DNA from: UBA493 sp035655435
GTDB lineage: Archaea; Iainarchaeota; Iainarchaeia; Iainarchaeales; Iainarchaeaceae
Reading direction: 5' to 3'
Length of the DNA stretch: 64,000 nucleotides
Assembly: GCA_035655435.1 (NCBI GenBank)
Contig: DASRUN010000023.1
Location: 38,338-102,337 of the forward strand
A program made the translations under genes and the position numbers. The stretch's first letter is position 1, and every line of letters starts with the position of its first letter. Positions 58,501 through 64,000 of the stretch are shown one piece after another. The notes under the pieces were generated by a model. It made no database searches. It had not been told where the DNA came from and saw only the letters and a program-made list of their open reading frames with translations.

Positions 58501-59060
58501 TGCTAAATTCTTTTTATGATAAATTCATTTTCACAAATGGTTTGAAGTACACGCACAATAATTTTTATTTGATTAATCTTCCGTTTGTGATTCTTCCGGT
58601 TGAAGCGCTCATAGGAATTGCAAATCACACTAATGCTGATTCAAAGCGGGAAATATATTATGCAATAAAAAATGCGGTAAAAGATTCTTTGAAAAAAGAA
58701 TTCCAGGTTGATTTTGGTGTTCAAGGAGATAAAGGTTTGGAGTTCATGGAAACTTATTTCACTGCTTCCGGGTGGGGAAAACTTGAAAAAGCTGATTTAA
58801 AATTTGAGGAAGCGCGTGCAATTATTAATGTTACAAATTCTCCTGTTGCGATCAATTGCAAGAACTCGGATGTTGCCGTTGACACTTTTCTCCGGGGTTT
58901 TCTTGCGGGGATTTTTTCAATTTATTTCAAAAAGGATGTTGATTGCGTGGAGGTTCGCTGCACCGCATTAAATGACAATAATTGTGAATTTGTGGTTAAA
59001 CCCTTGAAGGATTTTAATTTTGACAATAAAATGACGCGCGAACAATTGAATCATGAATGA
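58500..59060 (+). CDS. V4R-domain ligand sensor
   Basis: A 186-residue protein whose C-terminal ~120 residues fit the V4R (4-vinyl reductase) domain: YYAIKNAVKDSL, the middle strand pair with VTNSPVA, then DTFLRGFLAGIFSIYF and CVEVRCTALNDNNCEFVV at the end. V4R domains bind small hydrophobic molecules and often regulate an attached or adjacent DNA-binding domain. Here the partner is the winged-helix gene just upstream. Ligand unknown. Confidence 0.78.
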   Translation: MLNSFYDKFIFTNGLKYTHNNFYLINLPFVILPVEALIGIANHTNADSKREIYYAIKNAVKDSLKKEFQVDFGVQGDKGLEFMETYFTASGWGKLEKADLKFEEARAIINVTNSPVAINCKNSDVAVDTFLRGFLAGIFSIYFKKDVDCVEVRCTALNDNNCEFVVKPLKDFNFDNKMTREQLNHE

Positions 59061-59079
59061 GCTTCTGCCGTCTATGTTT

Positions 59080-59442
59080 TTACAATTTTTCTTCCGCAAT
59101 TTCCTTGAGTGTATTTGCTCTTCTGTAGACCTGTTGGGCCAGTCTTTCGGGGAAGTCCACTCCGTAATCGGCTTCACTCTTGTGGGATATAAGAAATTCA
59201 TATGCTTTTTGGTATTTTATTCTGTCTTCTTCCAGGAACTCTGCTAACTCCGGAAAATTGTCGTAGTGTGATTTTCTGCTTGGTATTTTTTTAAGGAATT
59301 TTTGGCATAATGCGTTGTTGTAATTTATTGCGGAATTGATGAACAAATGGGCGGCTGTATGAAATTTTTCTTCCCTGTATTGTTCTTCTCCGGCAAGAAA
59401 TCGTTCGGCTGCAAGGTCAAGGTGCTGTTTGTATGTGCTCAA
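59080..59442 (-). CDS. HEPN-like protein
   Basis: A 120-residue all-helical protein: HLDLAAERFLAGEEQYREEK, HTAAHLFINSAINYNNALC and FPERLAQQVYRRANTLKEIAEE resemble HEPN-domain helices. The usual Rx4-6H RNase motif is not clear; RKSHYDN is the nearest segment. It overlaps the nucleotidyltransferase gene by 26 bases, the typical arrangement of HEPN/MNT pairs, in which the MNT protein silences the HEPN RNase by AMP addition. Confidence 0.68.
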   Translation of the reverse strand: MSTYKQHLDLAAERFLAGEEQYREEKFHTAAHLFINSAINYNNALCQKFLKKIPSRKSHYDNFPELAEFLEEDRIKYQKAYEFLISHKSEADYGVDFPERLAQQVYRRANTLKEIAEEKL

Positions 59443-60100
59443 TCCATTTCCCTCCCTTTAAGATTTTTCCTTTGTTCAGCACGTTTTTGATGAACAGATC
59501 TTGTTCCTTCCATCTGGTTTTGATGTCTTTTTTTTGCATTATTATTGGGGAAAACCTAACTCCTGTTTTTTCACTTGCCTTTCCAAAATCCTCGAAGATG
59601 CTTTCAACAACGTCGTCGCTTTTGTCTTCAGCAGCTATTAGCACATCAAGATCTGATGCATGCGTAAAATCGTTTCTGGTGCGGGAACCAAAAAGAACCA
59701 CTGCTTTCACGCCTTTTTTTTTGAGGGATGGAAGTGAAAGCAGTGCATCAACTAGCGGCTTCTGAAAATCCCGTGTCTTTTCAAATATCCTTTCGAGTTC
59801 CGGAAGCAGGTAAAATTTTTTGTTGAGTGATATGATTTTGTTTCTCCCCTGAATTACAGATTTTATCAATCCTGTCTTTTCCCAATCTGTTGTTATTGTG
59901 GATACCGTTGATTTTGGCAGATCTGCGAGTCTCCCGAGTTCGGACACGGTAAAATCATGGTTTCTGTGCCCGAAAATTTTTGACATAAGTGTCTTCTTGG
60001 ATTTTGAGTCAACAAGGCTCAATATGATGTCCATAAAATTACCGTCCAATAAAACTGAACATATGTTCATTATTACCGAACAATTTAAATTGTTGTCCAT
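59417..60100 (-). CDS. MNT-type nucleotidyltransferase with N-terminal HTH
   Basis: Up to 227 residues. Residues ~23-95 form a winged helix (DFTVSELGRLADLPKSTVSTI); residues ~130-225 have the nucleotidyltransferase motif LFGSRTRND...SDLDVLI (Gly138-Ser139, Asp150, Asp152). Starts are ATG 60100, within the end of the AbrB-like gene, or ATG 60034, which would leave two palindromes as upstream operators. Partner of the HEPN-like gene; likely the antitoxin and the DNA-binding autoregulator. Confidence 0.82.
   Translation of the reverse strand: MDNNLNCSVIMNICSVLLDGNFMDIILSLVDSKSKKTLMSKIFGHRNHDFTVSELGRLADLPKSTVSTITTDWEKTGLIKSVIQGRNKIISLNKKFYLLPELERIFEKTRDFQKPLVDALLSLPSLKKKGVKAVVLFGSRTRNDFTHASDLDVLIAAEDKSDDVVESIFEDFGKASEKTGVRFSPIIMQKKDIKTRWKEQDLFIKNVLNKGKILKGGKWIEHIQTAP
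60057..60094 (-). promoter_or_regulatory. Two palindromes at the MNT gene start
   Basis: AACAATTTAAATTGTT (60079-60094, 16-bp perfect palindrome with a TATA-like core) and GAACATATGTTC (60057-60068, 12-bp perfect palindrome). Their centres are 24 bp apart. If the MNT gene starts at 60034, they form a promoter and operator; if it starts at 60100, they are coding. Confidence 0.4.
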
Positions 60101-60573
60101 TTCGCCTTTCCCCTCTTTTTGCGTTTTTTCTGTTTTTTCTCGGAATTTTTGCTTCCGGATTTTTTCTTCTTCACGTACTTTTGATAGTCATTAATAAGGG
60201 TGAATTTTGAATTGAGGAATCCTTCAGGGTAAATGTAAACCACGCTGTCCTCTTTTTTCGGCTCAAAAATCCTGTGGAGTACGTTCGATATTGTTTCATC
60301 AATAGAGCCGTATCCTTCCTCTTTCATTATTTTCCTTATCATTTCAATGTCCTTTTTTTTGAGGTCAGCCTTTATTTTCACGGTTTTTTCAAAATCGGAA
60401 ATGATTAGCCCTTTTTTGCCTGCTCTCATTCTTCCGGCCATGAAAGGCCTCAGATTGAATTCTTTCATTATTTTTTGCGGAATGTCGAAGTAATATGCGC
60501 CTCTCTTGGTTTTCATAACTGTTGATTCAAATCTTTCCATAGGAATCCCTTCACACTTGTGTTTGCTTCGCAT
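60085..60573 (-). CDS. AbrB-like DNA-binding protein
   Basis: Up to 162 residues; Met12 (MERFESTVMKTKRGAYYF, 60540) is a likely start. RGAYYFDIPQKIMKEFNLRP fits the swapped-hairpin SpoVT-AbrB fold. A middle part may be helical (IEMIRKIMKEEGYGSIDETI), and the last 30 residues are Lys-rich. AbrB-type proteins are common transition-state regulators and antitoxins. It precedes and overlaps the MNT gene, so the three genes may form one toxin-antitoxin-like operon. Confidence 0.68.
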   Translation of the reverse strand: MRSKHKCEGIPMERFESTVMKTKRGAYYFDIPQKIMKEFNLRPFMAGRMRAGKKGLIISDFEKTVKIKADLKKKDIEMIRKIMKEEGYGSIDETISNVLHRIFEPKKEDSVVYIYPEGFLNSKFTLINDYQKYVKKKKSGSKNSEKKQKKRKKRGKAKWTTI

Positions 60574-60679
60574 AAAAACAATCTGAAGCGGACCTCAGTG
60601 CCGGTGCGAAAACAAATCAACCAAATAGTTGATTGCACATCAACCGCAGGTATATTAGTACTCGCGCTTCGTTATTTCT

Positions 60680-62677
60680 ATGCGACAGAGATTTTTGATT
60701 TTGGAAGCGCAGTATTTTTTCCTGGTAATTTCGATAATTTTAATGGTTAATTTTGTATTTGCTGCGGATTCAATTTCTTCGGCTGCTGTTGATGGTAGTT
60801 GTGCCAGCGGTTCAGGTGTTTGGGATGAAAGTTCACGAACCTGTACTTTGACCAATAATATGCATGTGACTGGTCTTTGGGGAGAAGGTTTATCGAATTA
60901 TACTCTCGATTGTAATGGCTATTCTATCCATGGATATTATCTTGGTCAGGGGGACATCTCCCTATCGTATGTTACTAATTTTGCTATAAAAAACTGTCAA
61001 ATTTATGATTTTTATACCGGGGTGTATATAGCTAATTCTGTAAATGTTGCTATTTCTAATTCTCAATTTTTTTCAAATTCTCATACGGGAGTAAAATCCT
61101 ACCGGTCTACTAAAATAAATTTGTATGACAATAACTTTTTTTCAAATGTAAATCAAGATATCTTTTTACAGTCGAGTGGTGATATTAATTTTTTTAGAAA
61201 TAATGTTCAGTCAGAAAATTATTCTGTTTATGAAGAAAACAATTCTAATATAAATATTTTTAATAATAATTTTTCTGCTAACCCAATACAAATCTATTCC
61301 CCATCGTTTTCTAATATTTTTGAAAACTATTGGAGTGATTATCCAGGCCAGGATTTAGATGGGGATAATATTGGAGATACTTTGTTGCCTCATCATGGGG
61401 ACAATTATCCTTTTGTGATCCAAAATGGCTGGCTAAATTCCAGTCCGCCTCAACCAGATCAAAATTTCGAAATAATTTCCTTTTCCCCTGAGATTGAAGA
61501 AGAATTTATTGGGCATATTGTGTGGAATAGTGAAACAGGAACTCAATTTTCCAGTGTTGAGTGGGCTTATAATGTTCCGGAGCCGCACAATGTTTCGGAT
61601 GCGTTTATTACTGAAGAAGAGCAGGGTATAATGCTGATCGCACCAAATGTTTGTGCCGATTCCATTTATTTCAGAATACATTATTCGGATGGTGTGGTCG
61701 ACAAGTACAGTGATTGGCAAATGATAGATATGATTCCCCATCCGGATATGGGGAGTACGCTTACTTGTGGCACAACCGCTTCAAGTATTGACAGCTATGC
61801 TTCCGCAAGCGGCGGTAATGGAAAAGGCGGCAATGATCCTCCTTTGGTTACAGGTCCGCCTCTAATTGTTCCCAGTGAATATTTTACTCCTGAGGTCGGA
61901 ATTGAAGTAGTTAAGTTTGTTACAATAGGCAGTTGTTTGGATGAAGGGTGGGTCAGTTGGGGTTGCGCATTGGACGTCGGCACCATGGTTCCTGTCTTTG
62001 CTCCGGTAAAATTGGCCAAAGGGGCTAAGATTGTCAAAGGTCTTGATGCGCTCAATTCCTCCAGAAAGTATATTATTTTTACTGGTAGTTTGGATAAGCT
62101 TGCTGTAAGCACCAGACAATTTAAGCTAATACTCAATCAAACGAAGTACAAAATAATAGGGTCAAGAATCAAAACGTGGGTTGATCTAGGTATTGCAAAG
62201 CTTGATACAACCGAGGGAAAAATAACAATTGTATTCGAGAATCTAGCAGAATATGCAGTCAAATTTGGGGATGATGCTATTGTAAGGCTGAAGGGCGTTG
62301 GAGTTACAAACGAACTTATGGAAGTCGCGATAAAAAATAATGCTAATTTGGATGAAACTCTAAATATTGTAAAGCCACAGAGTAAACTTAATGTTGCGTG
62401 GCTTGAAAACGGGAATTCTTCAAAAGGCCTAATTCATATTGAGGAAAGACATGCTAGCCAGTTTTTAGATAACGGGATAGCGACAGACGACATTCCAAAT
62501 GCTATTTATAATGCGCTTAAACAACCAATAAAAATACAACCCTCAAAGGATTATAGAGGTGGATGGTGTTACTTTAAACTTATTGAAGGCACAGCTAATT
62601 ATGTGAGAGTAGTTGTTGCAAGTAACGGGTTTGTTTTAACAGCTAATCCGCAAAGTAACTTTAAATGTGGCGGATAA
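60680..62677 (+). CDS. Secreted beta-helix protein with toxin-like C-terminus
   Basis: A 665-residue exported protein. Residues 1-28 are a signal peptide. Residues ~75-250 are a right-handed beta-helix of NosD/CASH type with Asn-rich turns, closing with NYWSDYPGQDLDGDNIGDT (216-234). After a beta-sandwich-like part (~260-350) and a Ser/Gly linker (~368-390) comes a hydrophobic segment CALDVGTMVPVFAPVKLAKG (429-448), like the pre-toxin regions of polymorphic toxins. The last ~95 residues contain GLIHIEERHASQF (583-595), like BECR-fold RNase toxins. A small gene follows 21 bases later. Toxin role is inferred. Confidence 0.72.
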   Translation: MRQRFLILEAQYFFLVISIILMVNFVFAADSISSAAVDGSCASGSGVWDESSRTCTLTNNMHVTGLWGEGLSNYTLDCNGYSIHGYYLGQGDISLSYVTNFAIKNCQIYDFYTGVYIANSVNVAISNSQFFSNSHTGVKSYRSTKINLYDNNFFSNVNQDIFLQSSGDINFFRNNVQSENYSVYEENNSNINIFNNNFSANPIQIYSPSFSNIFENYWSDYPGQDLDGDNIGDTLLPHHGDNYPFVIQNGWLNSSPPQPDQNFEIISFSPEIEEEFIGHIVWNSETGTQFSSVEWAYNVPEPHNVSDAFITEEEQGIMLIAPNVCADSIYFRIHYSDGVVDKYSDWQMIDMIPHPDMGSTLTCGTTASSIDSYASASGGNGKGGNDPPLVTGPPLIVPSEYFTPEVGIEVVKFVTIGSCLDEGWVSWGCALDVGTMVPVFAPVKLAKGAKIVKGLDALNSSRKYIIFTGSLDKLAVSTRQFKLILNQTKYKIIGSRIKTWVDLGIAKLDTTEGKITIVFENLAEYAVKFGDDAIVRLKGVGVTNELMEVAIKNNANLDETLNIVKPQSKLNVAWLENGNSSKGLIHIEERHASQFLDNGIATDDIPNAIYNALKQPIKIQPSKDYRGGWCYFKLIEGTANYVRVVVASNGFVLTANPQSNFKCGG

Positions 62678-62698
62678 ATACTTTTTTGGTGGTGAACA

Positions 62699-63238
62699 AT
62701 GTCAACATTTAGAATAGAGCCGAGAATTAGAAAAGTGAGTATTGATGATGATTTGCTCAAATATCCAGATGTTCCTTTTTATGACCAATCCATTTTTTTT
62801 ACCAGTTTTTTTGGCAAGCTTTATTTTGATTTTGATGGAAACAAACTTAAGAAACTAAAACATTCCATAAGCATTTCTGACGATAACTGTCTTAATGAGT
62901 ACTTAAGTGATTTTTATTTACGATTGCTCAATTCAATTCCAAAAGTAATAAAAGGAAAAAAAGTAGAAATCGGAATGACAGATTCAGGTAACTGTTTTAT
63001 TTTAAAACCTGAAAACGATAAAATTTTGATTACATTCTATTATGACCTAACTTCGGAAGAATCTAATATCAAAAACTTTCGCATAAGTTTGGATCAATTC
63101 GTTAGAGAGGCAGTGAGAAGTGCACAAGAATTTGTTGAAAAAATAGTGGAAATAAATCCAAAACTTGAAAATGAAAAGCACATATCTGAAATCATTAAAT
63201 TAAAAGAAAAGATACAAAGCAAAATTAAGAAGCCCTAG
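62699..63238 (+). CDS. Candidate immunity protein
   Basis: A 179-residue cytosolic protein without signal peptide, directly downstream of the toxin-like gene with GGTGAACA before the ATG. Mixed alpha/beta with an acidic first half (VSIDDDLLKYPDVPFYDQSI, SISDDNCLNEYLSDF) and a long C-terminal helix. No known family. Position, size and acidity match immunity proteins of polymorphic toxins; that is the only basis for the call. Confidence 0.55.
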   Translation: MSTFRIEPRIRKVSIDDDLLKYPDVPFYDQSIFFTSFFGKLYFDFDGNKLKKLKHSISISDDNCLNEYLSDFYLRLLNSIPKVIKGKKVEIGMTDSGNCFILKPENDKILITFYYDLTSEESNIKNFRISLDQFVREAVRSAQEFVEKIVEINPKLENEKHISEIIKLKEKIQSKIKKP

Positions 63239-63294
63239 TTCATTTAGTTAATACGAAGAGATAGAGGAATTTTTGAAATAAGGAATTGTTTATT

Positions 63295-64000
63295 ATGCAA
63301 TTTGAAAGGGTGTCTAAAAGGCTGGATTCTAGTATCGTACTTGCACCCGGAGATTTCATTTCGGAGAAAAAACAATGGGTACGTTTGTTGGAGAGAGTCG
63401 AAGCCATTTTTAGTAATGTCAGAAATGAGAAGGCATTATTTTATTATCTGGTGCAGGACTTTGGCGATCCGAAAGAGTCAACCGAGGGCGGCTATTTTTG
63501 TTGGGATTTTACAGTAGATAATGAATTTTATTTTAATATTGATTTTCAGAAAACGGGTTTTGAACTTCTATTTGATGCGACAAATGGAAATTATCGCTTA
63601 AAAAGATTATTTTTGGCATGGTTCTGGAAAAACCTAATTTCTGGATTGCAACAAATAATTTCTAAACCTCGTGATAAGGTGGTTACTAATAAAGTTGCAA
63701 AACTCTTAAATAAAACAAAACTATTTCCAAGAGTGTTGGTGCTAAAAGAGTCTGAGTTCCCTTGTTGTGTTTTTTGCGCAAATGAACTGGATCGAAATCT
63801 TGTTGAAACTGTTATTCCGGATTTGCAGCCCGGGAGAAAACTTGATTTGCTTGATTCAAAGTTAAATGAGAAAAAATGCTCAAAATGCGGTTTTACTTAT
63901 TTGGTATTTCCAAATTTGTTTAAGTATATGGACAAGAGGGGGCTCACTATAATACTGTATGAAAATAAAGAAACTTCTGATGCCATGCAAAAAATTTTCC
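63295..64000 (+). CDS. Unknown protein, C-terminus beyond window
   Basis: An open frame from ATG 63295 (MQFERVSKRLDSSIVLAPGD) to the window edge, 235 codons so far. AAGGAAT precedes the ATG. A zinc-ribbon-like pair is visible: CCVFCANELD and, ~37 residues later, KKCSKCGFTY. The N-terminal ~60 residues look helical. It is 56 bases after the candidate immunity gene and may belong to the same locus. Function unknown. Confidence 0.7.
   Translation, partial: MQFERVSKRLDSSIVLAPGDFISEKKQWVRLLERVEAIFSNVRNEKALFYYLVQDFGDPKESTEGGYFCWDFTVDNEFYFNIDFQKTGFELLFDATNGNYRLKRLFLAWFWKNLISGLQQIISKPRDKVVTNKVAKLLNKTKLFPRVLVLKESEFPCCVFCANELDRNLVETVIPDLQPGRKLDLLDSKLNEKKCSKCGFTYLVFPNLFKYMDKRGLTIILYENKETSDAMQKIF

Overview
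The window is a piece of an archaeal chromosome. Nearly every information-processing gene is archaeal: topoisomerase VI A and B, MCM helicase, aIF1A, aIF2-beta, aIF5A, RIO1 kinase, an Sm protein, the exosome (Rrp4, Rrp41, Rrp42), RNase P proteins (Rpp30, Pop5), SBDS, proteasome alpha, RpoP, KEOPS Pcc1, prefoldin beta, ribosomal L10e, L15e and L37Ae, and the diphthamide enzyme Dph2. Small lysine-rich proteins, short spacers, two intron-bearing tRNAs (one with the intron in the D arm), two inteins, cysteine-rich surface proteins and a bacterial-type RibBA suggest a DPANN-like lineage. That placement is inference; no rRNA gene is present to confirm it.

Layout. 0-6.4 kb: dph2, rpl10e, a small basic protein, then a lipoprotein and a large secreted protein with thrombospondin-like repeats. 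6.4-6.7 kb: tRNA-Cys with a 76-nt intron between two hairpin repeats. 6.8-11.2 kb: a tight plus-strand run (RibD_C-type reductase, two HAD phosphatases, Mre11-like nuclease) facing an ADP-forming acyl-CoA synthetase. 11.2-21.4 kb: Cys-rich membrane protein, two unknown genes, then the conserved archaeal order aIF2-beta, DUF424, aIF1A, RIO1, KH protein, top6B, top6A, with an intein in top6A at the Toprim DxD motif. 21.4-28 kb: VTT membrane protein, presenilin-like protease, YggS, and MCM with a Walker A intein that carries an HTH. 28-35.9 kb: MetRS (frameshifted in its HIGH motif and fused to a B3/4 domain), aIF5A, and a DUF2226 / unknown / MinD / Sm cluster.

36-38.3 kb is unusual. A tRNA-Ala with a D-arm intron overlaps the 3' end of a nuclease-like gene. 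That gene is preceded by a small coupled gene, a 137-nt inverted repeat and a mirror-image leader on the other strand. 38.4-43.3 kb: coiled-coil protein, pyruvate kinase, tRNA-Val, tRNA thiolase NcsA. 43.4-51.5 kb: the large translation / RNase P / proteasome / exosome superoperon, ending in RpoP, Pcc1, prefoldin and a DHH phosphoesterase.

51.6-64 kb is the accessory part: an AT-rich island with an intact Fic protein, small HTH and zinc proteins, ribBA and a DMT transporter, a second Fic protein lacking the catalytic His, a V4R sensor with an HTH partner, an AbrB-like / nucleotidyltransferase / HEPN-like cluster, and a secreted beta-helix protein whose C-terminus looks like a polymorphic toxin followed by a candidate immunity gene. 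That last pair and the mirror-image locus at 37.6-38.3 kb are the best candidates for undescribed systems.
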